DNA of 9,684 bases, from positions 1-9,684 of the forward strand of contig JAQBPS010000546.1 in assembly GCA_028287415.1 (NCBI GenBank), read 5' to 3'. This document shows positions 1-6,446 of the stretch, in pieces. A program made the position numbers and the translations under genes. The notes beneath the pieces are model-generated. The model was given only the letters and a program-made list of their open reading frames with translations. It was not told where the DNA came from and did no database searches. Each line of letters begins with the position of its first letter. Positions within the stretch are counted from its first letter, which is position 1. This stretch comes from Bacillota bacterium (GTDB taxonomy: Bacteria; Bacillota; Sulfobacillia; Symbiobacteriales; Symbiobacteriaceae).

Positions 1-60
1 CAAGCCGTTAGATAAATGATCATCCACGACAAAACCAGGGGTATCGCCAAACTCTCATAG
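1..60 (+). repeat. Direct repeat, copy 1 (60 bp)
   Basis: Bases 1-57 are identical to 2523-2579. The next base differs (T at 58, C at 2580) and the two after that match again. The unit contains the palindrome ATGATCAT (16-23). Because the window starts at base 1, the repeat may extend further left. In copy 2 the first bases are the last codons of a NUDIX-like reading frame ending in TAG; the equivalent TAG here is at 9-11. The upstream neighbour, outside the window, may therefore be an intact version of that gene. This is inference. Confidence 0.9.
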
Positions 61-68
61 CAGTAAAG

Positions 69-106
69 GCCCGAACCGCGCACGTGGTGCGCGGTTCGGG
101 CTTTTT
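69..106 (+). terminator. Intrinsic terminator after repeat copy 1
   Basis: A perfect 15-bp GC-rich stem (69-83 with 87-101) has the 3-nt loop GTG and is followed directly by TTTTT (102-106). It reads on the plus strand. It most likely ends transcription of a plus-strand gene lying left of the window. Its sequence is unrelated to the terminator after the second repeat copy. Confidence 0.9.
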
Positions 107-131
107 GCATTGTCCGATAATCGCCGACATA

Positions 132-166
132 GAAAGGGTGGCCGGATCCATTCCGGTCACCCTTTC
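132..166. repeat. Long inverted repeat, terminator-like hairpin
   Basis: GAAAGGGTG-g-CCGG (132-145) pairs with CCGG-t-CACCCTTTC (153-166) around a 7-nt loop, about 14 pairs with one G-T. Each side ends in only three T or A residues, so it is a weak intrinsic terminator in either direction. It could serve as a second stop behind 69-106, or as the terminator of the minus-strand hydrolase gene if that transcript runs through to here. Confidence 0.6.
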
Positions 167-197
167 AAACGAGCCCATTCCCACAACCACCCGAGCT

Positions 198-333
198 CTA
201 CCGCCGAAGCGCCAGCACCAGCCCGTCGCGCACCGGGGTAGACTTCGCCCCCGGCATTGTCCGCCACGGCCCTGGCAAACCAGATAATTCTTTCCGACGT
301 GAGATATCCCTCTTGCGACCACAGGCACGCTAA
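198..333 (-). pseudogene. Frameshifted C-terminal remnant of an unidentified protein
   Basis: On the minus strand one frame reads LACLWSQEGYLTSERI (from 333), then IWFARAVADNAGGEVY, down to 238. Shifting by one base in the GGGG run at 235-238 continues as PVRDGLVLALRR and stops at 198-200. The joined reading has the composition and hydrophobic pattern of a real protein C-terminus, with a natural 'RDGLVLALRR-stop' end, whereas neither frame alone does. No start codon or RBS is visible and the 5' part is missing. I do not recognise the family with confidence; it vaguely resembles the tail of a SAM-dependent methyltransferase. Its position just downstream of the hydrolase gene suggests debris from rearrangement. 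Confidence 0.35.
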
Positions 334-368
334 ACTGCAGGAAGCGCAACCAGTGGTGCCTGACAGAG

Positions 369-405
369 ACCGGGCGGTACAACGTCTCGTCGTACGCCCG
401 GTTTT
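369..405 (+). terminator. Terminator-like hairpin, plus-strand orientation
   Basis: CCGGGCG (370-376) pairs with CGCCCGG (395-401). After a one-base bulge the stem extends by TAC/GTA, and it is followed by TTTT (402-405) on the plus strand. The opposite side has no T-run, so it would not work well as an intrinsic terminator for the minus-strand gene ending at 414. No plus-strand gene is visible before it. It may be a relic, or it may shield the hydrolase gene from antisense transcription. Confidence 0.55.
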
Positions 406-413
406 GTTGCCGA

Positions 414-2264
414 TTAGCTGATCGGCGTCGAATCGAGAAGCGGGGTAATCAGCTTCTTCTCCAGGTCATCAAGCGTGGGCGTCGTAGCTGCCGGCCAGTC
501 GCGCGTGTTGATCACATAAGCCCAGTCGACACCATCGCCGCGCGAGACCGCCAGGGAGGAGGCACCCGGCGTGCTGCCGGAACGGGCGGCGCCGGCCATT
601 CGCGCACCGTTGCCCCAAACCGCATGGAGATGAATAAACTGCGTGAGAGCCTGGGCGGAAGCACCGAGGCCGTCGTTCGGGTCGCCCACTTCGTTGATCT
701 CTCCGTCACCGCCATATACGGCCGGCACCAGCAGCTGCGAAGCCAGGTCCAACGGGCTGAGTCCCAGCCCTTCGTCCTCGACGATCACTTCGTCATTTGT
801 CCGATCAGCAGCCCGTGTGGGTATAATGGAAACCTCAGAGATATTAGCGGGCTGCAGCAGGGTTTTCTTCACGTAGTCGAAAAAGCCCATGCCGCTCACC
901 TTCTCGACGACGGCGCCGGCTAAGAGATAGCCGAAATTCGAGTACTTATTGTTGGTTCCGGGCGAAAAATCCAGCATCCGCTGGTACATATAGCGCGCCA
1001 CATCCAGCTTGGTCACAGGATGTCCCAGGTTGAGGTCCACGGCGATCTTGCGCATGTTGTACGTTGGGTCGAAACGCGAGCCCGTCGCTGTGTCGTCGTA
1101 GCCGCCCGTGTGATTGAGCAGTTGCTGGATCGTGATCGTGTCGCTGCGCGGATCAGCCGGGTGCGAAAAGCCGAGCAGCGGATAGACCTTTGTGTCCGGG
1201 GTCAACTTGTGGGCGTCGTAGAGGGCCTGAACCGCCGCTTCAAGAAACATTTTGCTGCAGCTCGCCAGCAGAAAGCGGTCGGATGGCTGGGTAATGTGAT
1301 AGCCCGCTTCGGCCCACGTGTACGCCCGTGAGAACTTCGTGACGCCGTTCTTCGCGATCGCCAATTGCGCCGCTCGGACCCCATTGGCCTGCATGAACGT
1401 CTGCACCTTCTGGTCAAGCGCCGCGAGGGCGGGAATCGCCGAGCCCGTTGCCGTCCATTCCCGGCTCAGTGGGATGTCTCGTTTGGCGAAGATCGCCGCA
1501 TACCGGGTGCCGCTGCCGGACCCGCCGCCCTGGACGCAGATTGGGTACAAGCCCGCGGCGTTTTGCTTATCGAATTCCGCCTGATATTCCGCTGCGGTCA
1601 TGCCATGCCGCGCCACCCAGTCGCCGACCACATCATCCTTGAACACGGAACAGTAGATCTGATCGCCGGCGAGCGCCACATAGGCTGGACGGTAGCCGGC
1701 CAGCCGATACCCGGGCAGCTGTATTTCGGCATTGAAGACCGCCTGGTAACTTGCGCCTGTGTCCGATGGATGGACGTGCCACTTCACGAATGCCGGGTTG
1801 GCGTGCCACACGGCCGCATAGCGCCGGTCGCTGGCCGTGCCGTAAATCGCAACCGAGCGCAGGACCATTTTTTGGTCGCGAGCGATCTTGTTCTGGTTCT
1901 GAAAGGTGCCCGCGTTTGCCTCAGGACCAGATGTCATACCGTGCCGCGCAAACCATGCCCCCGTGACACCCTTTTCGAATACCGCCGCGAAGATCGCACG
2001 GCTAGCCGAGCCGGTCGCCGAAATGAGGACCGGGACATAGCCGTTGGCCGTCTGGCTGTTGAAGAATGACTGATAGCCGGCGCTGTCCACGCCATGAACC
2101 GCAACCCAGGCCGGACCCGAACGCTCTACCCAAACGGCCGCATAGCGTGCGTCACTGGGATCGCCGTACACACTGAGAGAAATCATCCGGAATCCTTTTG
2201 TGCTTAACTCATTGAACTTCGCCTGATGCTGGGCGCCTGTGACGCCGTGATATGCCTGGAACAT
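414..2264 (-). CDS. Tandem-repeat serine hydrolase (beta-lactamase/esterase fold, polyglycine-hydrolase-like)
   Basis: Predicted serine hydrolase of the beta-lactamase/penicillin-binding-protein/class C esterase superfamily, 616 residues. Residues ~5-270 are about five divergent repeats of ~50 residues. Marks are RYAAVW at 40-45 (as ARYAAVW), RYAAVW at 149-153, RYAAIF at 254-259, and W-x-ARHGMT at 104-111 and 216-223; this matches the repeat domain known from polyglycine hydrolases. The catalytic domain spans ~280-610. It has the SxxK motif S335-C-S-K338, a Y441-S-N443 motif, LLNHTGG (382-388), and RSG (561-563) where most relatives have K/H-[ST]-G. The start is ATG at 2264 with AAGGAG about 8 nt upstream. 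No signal peptide or transmembrane segment is seen, so the product appears cytoplasmic or leaves by a non-classical route. The gene stands alone, with decayed gene tails on both sides and direct repeats flanking it, which suggests acquisition. Substrate unknown: esterase, peptidase or amidase are all possible. Confidence 0.85.
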   Translation of the reverse strand: MFQAYHGVTGAQHQAKFNELSTKGFRMISLSVYGDPSDARYAAVWVERSGPAWVAVHGVDSAGYQSFFNSQTANGYVPVLISATGSASRAIFAAVFEKGVTGAWFARHGMTSGPEANAGTFQNQNKIARDQKMVLRSVAIYGTASDRRYAAVWHANPAFVKWHVHPSDTGASYQAVFNAEIQLPGYRLAGYRPAYVALAGDQIYCSVFKDDVVGDWVARHGMTAAEYQAEFDKQNAAGLYPICVQGGGSGSGTRYAAIFAKRDIPLSREWTATGSAIPALAALDQKVQTFMQANGVRAAQLAIAKNGVTKFSRAYTWAEAGYHITQPSDRFLLASCSKMFLEAAVQALYDAHKLTPDTKVYPLLGFSHPADPRSDTITIQQLLNHTGGYDDTATGSRFDPTYNMRKIAVDLNLGHPVTKLDVARYMYQRMLDFSPGTNNKYSNFGYLLAGAVVEKVSGMGFFDYVKKTLLQPANISEVSIIPTRAADRTNDEVIVEDEGLGLSPLDLASQLLVPAVYGGDGEINEVGDPNDGLGASAQALTQFIHLHAVWGNGARMAGAARSGSTPGASSLAVSRGDGVDWAYVINTRDWPAATTPTLDDLEKKLITPLLDSTPIS

Positions 2265-2389
2265 GTTTCACTTCTCCTTCTGAATGTGTTGGGCAACTGA
2301 CTCGTGATATGAAACCCAATTGCGCGCAAAATTCGGGGATCCCTCCCCGGCGTATGTCTTGGAGCGGACTGCAGAGGAATTCCCGATGA

Positions 2390-2533
2390 TACTCCGGAAT
2401 GATACAAGGTCCGCCGACCTTGCCCATCGAGTCCGATGTGCGTGGGGATGAAATAACGCCGGCTGCGGAGATCAGCGAGCTTGCCTGGTTTACCTACAAC
2501 GACCGGGGACAACGGCTTTGGTCAAGCCGTTAG
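2390..2533 (+). pseudogene. C-terminal remnant of a NUDIX hydrolase
   Basis: An open plus-strand frame of 47 codons runs YSGM...ESDVRGDEITPAAEIS... ELAWFTYNDRG... and ends at TAG 2531-2533. The pattern 'YxG(I/M) ... fFeaxVxG-x-E(I)-xPaxEIxExxWF' is typical of the region after the catalytic box in NUDIX hydrolases. It has no start codon with an RBS, and a TGA lies immediately upstream (2387-2389). Just before, at ~2315-2345, another frame reads QLRAKFG, reminiscent of the RELxEExG core of the NUDIX box with the catalytic glutamates lost; frames must be switched to join it. This looks like the decayed 3' half of a gene. The hydrolase promoter (minus strand) must lie within it. Confidence 0.5.
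2405..2422. promoter_or_regulatory. Inverted repeat upstream of the hydrolase gene (possible operator)
   Basis: CAAGGTC (2405-2411) and GACCTTG (2416-2422) form a perfect 7-bp inverted repeat with a 4-bp spacer, about 140 bp upstream of the hydrolase start codon. Two direct copies of TGATAC (2387-2392, 2400-2405) sit beside it. It has the size of a dimeric repressor site, but it also lies in the decayed NUDIX frame, so chance is possible. No convincing -35/-10 pair could be assigned. Confidence 0.25.
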
Positions 2534-2582
2534 ATAAATGATCATCCACGACAAAACCAGGGGTATCGCCAAACTCTCACAG
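2523..2582 (+). repeat. Direct repeat, copy 2 (60 bp)
   Basis: Matches 1-60 with a single difference (C at 2580). Its first 11 bases carry the last codons and TAG stop of the NUDIX-like frame (2531-2533). An 8-bp hairpin, AACGGCTT (2511-2518) with AAGCCGTT (2524-2531), straddles its left border. A terminator begins immediately to its right. The two copies are 2522 bp apart and bracket the hydrolase gene. Confidence 0.9.
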
Positions 2583-2620
2583 AAAAACAGGACTCTGCGC
2601 AGGCAGGGTCCTGTTTTTTT
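2583..2620 (+). terminator. Intrinsic terminator after repeat copy 2
   Basis: AAAAACAGGACTCTGC (2583-2598) pairs with GCAGGGTCCTGTTTTT (2603-2618), with one G-T pair and loop GCAG, and ends in a run of seven T (2614-2620). It reads as a strong plus-strand terminator. The A-rich left arm also gives T residues on the other strand, so it may act in both directions. Confidence 0.85.
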
Positions 2621-2651
2621 ATGCCGTCTCTTATTGTGAGAAAACAGGTGA

Positions 2652-2840
2652 GAGTCGTGAAGGCTTCGATACGACTCCGATACGACTCCGGTAAGCGTTC
2701 AGCAAGACTGTGTGAAGCTTACGCACCAAGGCGAGGAGGACACGGGACGATCACCGAAGCAGGACGAGCCGTGTGCGGATGTCGTCGCACACAGTGTCGG
2801 GATGCAGCCGTATGCAAACCGGACGAGACGAAATCCCGAC
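2652..2840. other. Dense cluster of inverted repeats, candidate structured RNA or element end
   Basis: There is no convincing gene here; the 91-codon plus-strand frame starting at 2621 is basic and low in sense. The stretch holds consecutive stems: GAGTCGT (2652-2658) can pair with ACGACTC at 2671-2677 or at 2682-2688, the two alternatives being an 11-bp tandem repeat CGATACGACTC (2667-2688); GTAAGC-g-TTC (2691-2700) with GAAGCTTAC (2714-2722); GTGTGCG (2771-2777) with CGCACAC (2786-2792); and GTCGGGAT (2796-2803) with ATCCCGAC (2833-2840). Four adjacent stems in 190 bp suggest a folded RNA or a decayed mobile intron or element. Strand is undetermined. Confidence 0.35.
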
Positions 2841-3071
2841 GTAACAAGCCGCTGAGTCAGAGAATTGCAGTGCATTGTATAAAAATTCATTTGTGAGAAT
2901 AACGAGTAGCCTGTGCGACGGAACGGCCGCTACGCTGTGATGTGGCTGTCACTGGCGAAATAACACCGAGGGGTCGCCTCCCACATGAAATTCGTAGTTG
3001 CGTGACTGTCCACTTTGCAACAACAGTGGACGACCTGCTCAGTGTGCTGCAAGATTGACTCAGACAGGGGG
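2841..3071. other. Non-coding spacer with a 7-bp hairpin
   Basis: I see no gene here. GTCCACT (3008-3014) and AGTGGAC (3025-3031) form a perfect 7-bp hairpin with a 10-nt loop and no T-run. A short plus-strand frame ending at 2963 reads GRYAVMWLSLAK-stop and could be another gene tail, but it is too short to assign. The base composition is less GC-rich than the operon to the right. Confidence 0.4.
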
Positions 3072-3114
3072 AAAGGCGGCAGGCCAGGCAGGATGCTCCC
3101 TGCCTGGCCCTGCC
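3072..3114 (-). terminator. Hairpin terminator of the ABC/opine dehydrogenase operon
   Basis: GGCAGGCCAGGCAGG (3078-3092) pairs with 3099-3114, giving 15 pairs with one bulged C (3110) and a 6-nt loop. It starts three bases past the stop codon of the binding-protein gene. On the minus strand the stem is followed by GCCTTTCCCCC, a weak T-run, so termination may be partial or the hairpin may mainly protect the mRNA 3' end. Confidence 0.7.
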
Positions 3115-3117
3115 AGT

Positions 3118-4662
3118 TTACTCCGCCATCTTCGTCTGGGTGAAGTCGAGAATCTCGTGGCCATAGACCGTCAGCCCGGTTAAGCCCTTCTGCACGCCGA
3201 TGATCTGGACCTGGTTGAAGAGGAAGAGGTAGGGCGCATCGTCCCAGACCTTGGTCTGGACCTTTTCATACAGGTCTTTGCGGGCGCTGTCCTCAAAGAC
3301 GGTGCGGGCCTGGAGCAGCAGCGTGTCGACCTCTGCGTTCTTGTAGCCGGATAAGTTGTTGGTCGAGTTGCTGAGGAAGTTGCGGGTCAGACGCCAGTCG
3401 AGCGTAGGCACGCTGCTGCCCAGAATGTAGAGGGCCGCGGACTTGTTCGGGTCCTCGATCGCCTTGGAGTAAGTGCCCCACTCCATCACCTTGATGGTGG
3501 GGGCAAAGCCGACTGCCTGGAGGTAGCCGGAGACCGCTTCGGCCATCTCCTTGTCCTTGGCGTAACGACCCTGGCTGGTCCAGATCTCGATCGGCTGGCC
3601 CGGCTTGACGCCGGCCTCGGCCAGCAGCTTCTTGGCTTCATCCGCGTTGTAGGCGTAGGGCTTGAGCTGCATCGGCCACTGGGCGCCCGGCGGGACCGGA
3701 CCCGCCGGCACGCTGCCCATGCCGCGCAGGAGGCCCTTGATCAGCGCTTCCTTGTCAACGGCCAGGTTGAGCGCCCGGCGCACCCGCGGATCGTCAAACG
3801 GCTTCATCCGGTTGTTGATTTCGAAGGAGATCTGGAAGGTGCTCGGCTTGACCAGCACTTCGACCTTGCTGTTGTTCTTCAGATCAGCCACGGACTCCGG
3901 CGGCAAGCGATCGACGATCTGGGCTTCGCCGGCCTCCAGCGCCACCGAGCGGGCTGAGGGTTCAGGCACCGGTTTGTAGATGATCTGTGCCCAGACCGGC
4001 GGCGTGCCTGCGTAGTTCGGGTTGCGCGAGAGGACGACCTTTACGCCGCTCTGCCTTTCCTGTAGTTTGTAGGGACCGCTGCCCACCGGGCTCTTCGGGT
4101 CAAAGCCCACCGGCAGGATGGCGCCGCCGGGGTGGGCCAGGTTCTCCAGCAGGGGCGCGAAGGGCTCCTTGGTGGTAATGCGGACCTCCAGGTCGCCGGG
4201 CGCCTCGACGGAGACCACGGAGCTGATGAGAGAGAGGTTGGCGGCAGCAAGCTTGGGGTCCCGCAACCGGTCAAGCGTAGCCTTTACCGCCGCCGCGTTG
4301 ACCGGCGTGCCGTCGGAGAACTTGGCGCCGGACTTCAGCTGGAAGGTCCACTGCTTCTTGTCATCCGACACCTTCCAGGAAGTGGCCAGCCAGGGCCGAA
4401 CGCCACCGGTGGCGGGGTCGGTGTCGACCAGGTTTTCAAAGATGTGACGCAGTACGGTCTGCGTTGGTCGGTCGGTGACGAAAGCCGGATCGAACGAGCT
4501 GATATCGACGCCTTGAATGTACGTCAGGTTCTTCGCCGCGGCGTTCGGCGCGGATGGTTTGTTCGTCTCGGAGCCGGACGGCGTCTGCTTGGTGGACGTA
4601 CAGGCAGCCAGCAGCAGGGCCACCGCCAGGGGCATCGCAATCCAGACAGGGAATCGGCGCAT
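3118..4662 (-). CDS. ABC transporter substrate-binding lipoprotein, family 5 (peptide/opine/nickel type)
   Basis: Extracytoplasmic solute receptor, 514 residues, usual length for the SBP_bac_5 family (DppA/OppA/NikA relatives). Residues 1-20 form a lipoprotein signal peptide with positive charge (RR), a hydrophobic core and lipobox LAAC. Cys21 would be lipidated, anchoring the protein outside the membrane; a Ser/Thr/Pro/Asn-rich linker runs to ~45. Family marks include the SSFDPAF segment near 55-61, 'HIFENLVDTD' (73-82) and 'WTFQLKSGAKFSDGTPV' (105-121). The ligand (oligopeptide, opine, or metal complex) cannot be read from sequence. The start is ATG at 4662 with GGAG 8 nt upstream. It is the last gene of the operon, 22 nt behind the permease gene, an unusual position, and it is followed by a hairpin. 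No ATPase gene follows. Confidence 0.93.
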   Translation of the reverse strand: MRRFPVWIAMPLAVALLLAACTSTKQTPSGSETNKPSAPNAAAKNLTYIQGVDISSFDPAFVTDRPTQTVLRHIFENLVDTDPATGGVRPWLATSWKVSDDKKQWTFQLKSGAKFSDGTPVNAAAVKATLDRLRDPKLAAANLSLISSVVSVEAPGDLEVRITTKEPFAPLLENLAHPGGAILPVGFDPKSPVGSGPYKLQERQSGVKVVLSRNPNYAGTPPVWAQIIYKPVPEPSARSVALEAGEAQIVDRLPPESVADLKNNSKVEVLVKPSTFQISFEINNRMKPFDDPRVRRALNLAVDKEALIKGLLRGMGSVPAGPVPPGAQWPMQLKPYAYNADEAKKLLAEAGVKPGQPIEIWTSQGRYAKDKEMAEAVSGYLQAVGFAPTIKVMEWGTYSKAIEDPNKSAALYILGSSVPTLDWRLTRNFLSNSTNNLSGYKNAEVDTLLLQARTVFEDSARKDLYEKVQTKVWDDAPYLFLFNQVQIIGVQKGLTGLTVYGHEILDFTQTKMAE

Positions 4663-4684
4663 GTGAACACTCCTTCGCAGGGGA

Positions 4685-5518
4685 TTACCCCTTTAGTCGT
4701 GGATCAAGGGTATCGCGCAGCCCGTCACCCAGGAGATTAAAGCCCAGCACGGTGATGGCGATGGCGATTCCCGGTGCGATGATCACCATGGGCTGCTGGC
4801 GGATCAAGGTGCGACCCGCGTCGATCAGGGCGCCCCATTCCGGCGAGGGCGGGGGCGGCCCGAGGCCGAGGAAACTGAGGCCGGCCGCGATCTGGAGGGC
4901 CGTGGCGATGTTGAGGCTGGCCTGCACCAGAATCGGGGCGACGGCGTTGGGCAGGATGTGGCGCCACAGGATCCACCAGTCCTTTGCGCCCAGGGCGGTT
5001 GCCGCCTGGACGAAGTCGCGGTGGCGGAGCGACTGGACGGTGACGTACATCACCCTCGCGAAGATGGGGATCGAAGAGAGACCGACTGCGAGCATCAGCT
5101 GGGGGATGCCGGGGCCCGCGATGGAGATGATCACCATCGCCAGGAGGATCCGGGGGAAGGCGACGAGGGCGTCCACCCCGCGCATCAGTATGGTGCCGGC
5201 ACGGCCCTGGCGGAAGCCCGCCAGCAGGCCGATCCAGATGCCGGGGATCAGGGCCAGGAGCACGCCGACCACACAGACGGCGAGCGAGACGGGCGCCCCC
5301 GCCACGACCCGCATCAGGACATCGCGCCCCATCTCGTCGGTGCCCAGGGGGTAGTCGGCGGAGGGGCGCTGAGCCGATGCGGCCAGGTTGACGGCCAGGG
5401 GGTTGATGCCCCGGTTGAGCCACGGGGCCGCCAGGGCGACGGCGCAGACCGCCAGGACGAGCAGGAGCCCGATCATACCGCTGGTGTGCCGCCGGAAGCG
5501 GCGCAGAAAAACCGCCAT
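4685..5518 (-). CDS. ABC transporter permease, DppC/OppC-like
   Basis: Second membrane subunit of a peptide/opine/nickel-type ABC importer, 277 residues from the chosen start. After a basic N-terminus (FLRRFRRH) comes TM1 (~13-33). The family signature 'YPLGTDEMGRDVLMRV' lies at 56-71, several TM segments follow, and the EAA loop 'DFVQAATALGAKDWW' then RHILPNA (168-192) contacts the ATPase. The C-terminal 'GLSFLGLGPPPPSPEWGALI' (213-232) and the DPRLKG end are typical of DppC. A longer frame begins at 5569, but ATG 5518 has AAAGGGG 7 nt upstream, gives the family-like N-terminus, and leaves a 4-nt gap after the DppB-like stop, so it is preferred. It should form a heterodimer with the preceding permease. 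Confidence 0.94.
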   Translation of the reverse strand: MAVFLRRFRRHTSGMIGLLLVLAVCAVALAAPWLNRGINPLAVNLAASAQRPSADYPLGTDEMGRDVLMRVVAGAPVSLAVCVVGVLLALIPGIWIGLLAGFRQGRAGTILMRGVDALVAFPRILLAMVIISIAGPGIPQLMLAVGLSSIPIFARVMYVTVQSLRHRDFVQAATALGAKDWWILWRHILPNAVAPILVQASLNIATALQIAAGLSFLGLGPPPPSPEWGALIDAGRTLIRQQPMVIIAPGIAIAITVLGFNLLGDGLRDTLDPRLKG

Positions 5519-5522
5519 GGCG

Positions 5523-6446
5523 TCACCCCTTTCGCAGCCTGGGATCGATGCTGAGGTTGAGCAGGTCACTGAAGAAGGTGCTCAGGGCGATGCTGGCCGC
5601 CAGCACGATGACGCAGGCCTGCACCGTCGGGTAGTCGCGGAACTTGACGGAGTCGACCATCAACCGGCCCATGCCGGGCCAGGCGAAGACCGATTCGGTG
5701 ATGACGGCGCCGCCCAGCAGCCGGCCAAACTCGAGGCCGGAGATGGTGACGATGGGCAGCAGCGCGTTGCGGAGGGCATGTTTGAAGAGCACTCGGAGGT
5801 GCGGCACGCCCTTGGCTTTGGCCGTGCGGATGAAATCGTCCTGGAGCACCTCGAGCACGGCGGAGCGCGTCATGCGGCTGATGGAGGCGAAGAAGCCCAG
5901 ACCGAGCGTGAACGAGGGCAGGATCAAGTACCGCCAGTCGCCGAAGCCGCCGGATGGCAGCCAGCGGAGGCGGGCGGCAAAGAGCATCATCAGCAGGATG
6001 CCGACCCAGAAGACCGGCAGGGAGATGCCCAGGGTGGAAAGCACAGCGATGAACGTGTCAAACCAGGTGCCCCGGCGGATGGCCGACAGGAGCCCGGCCC
6101 CGAGGCCAAACACGAGGGAGAGTCCCATGCCTGTGACGGTCAGGAGGAAGGTGGGGAGGAGGCGCGGTTTGACTTCGTCCCAGACCGGGCTCTTCGTGCG
6201 GTAACTGGTGCCCAGACTGCCGCTGGGCAGGCCCTGGAGGAACTTGCCGAACTGAACATAAAGCGGACGGTCGAGCCCCCACTGCACGCGGATCGCTTCC
6301 ACGACCTCGGGCGGCACATCCTGCCCGGCGATCAGCCGGGCAGGGTCGCCGGGGACCATGCGCATGGCGAAAAAGGTCGCCACGCTGACGAGGAAGACGG
6401 TCAACAGCAGGGCGCCAAGATGGCGGGTGACCTGGCCGAGTCTCAT
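5523..6446 (-). CDS. ABC transporter permease, DppB/OppB-like
   Basis: First membrane subunit of the importer, 307 residues, normal for DppB. TM1 (~11-28) is followed by 'MRMVPGDPARLIAG' (28-41) and the periplasmic 'LGLDRPLYVQF'-type segment (57-66). The core TM helices come next, then the EAA loop 'DFIRTAKAKGVPHLRVLFKH' (204-223) with ALRNALLPIV. 'GAVITESVFAWPGMGRL' (246-262) and the DPR end (301-303) are hallmarks of the family. The ATG at 6446 overlaps the GntR stop by 4 nt (ATGA), implying translational coupling, and AAAGGGG lies 7 nt upstream, nearly the same RBS as the next permease. Confidence 0.94.
   Translation of the reverse strand: MRLGQVTRHLGALLLTVFLVSVATFFAMRMVPGDPARLIAGQDVPPEVVEAIRVQWGLDRPLYVQFGKFLQGLPSGSLGTSYRTKSPVWDEVKPRLLPTFLLTVTGMGLSLVFGLGAGLLSAIRRGTWFDTFIAVLSTLGISLPVFWVGILLMMLFAARLRWLPSGGFGDWRYLILPSFTLGLGFFASISRMTRSAVLEVLQDDFIRTAKAKGVPHLRVLFKHALRNALLPIVTISGLEFGRLLGGAVITESVFAWPGMGRLMVDSVKFRDYPTVQACVIVLAASIALSTFFSDLLNLSIDPRLRKG

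Noticed and set aside
1..106. The repeat plus terminator as a riboswitch or attenuator.
   Set aside because: No plus-strand gene follows either copy, and I could match the 60-bp unit to no riboswitch consensus I know.
1365..2069. Plus-strand open frame (234 codons) inside the hydrolase gene.
   Set aside because: Antisense to a gene with intact catalytic motifs; no domain, no RBS.
2766..2798. Resemblance to group II intron domain V (starts GAGCCGTGTGCGG, 33 nt, followed by a 45-nt hairpin like domain VI).
   Set aside because: The distal stem pairs without the conserved two-base bulge, the terminal GAAA-type loop is missing, the lower stem (GAGCC against AGTGTC) does not pair well, and no intron reverse transcriptase is present. 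At best a decayed remnant.
2621..2896. Plus-strand 91-codon frame in the structured spacer.
   Set aside because: Starts directly after a strong terminator without an RBS, Arg/Cys-rich composition without domain features, and overlaps consecutive inverted repeats.
2913..2963. Short plus-strand frame ending GRYAVMWLSLAK-stop, superficially like the RYAAVW repeats of the hydrolase or a transposase tail.
   Set aside because: Only 16 codons with an in-frame stop shortly before; too short to assign.
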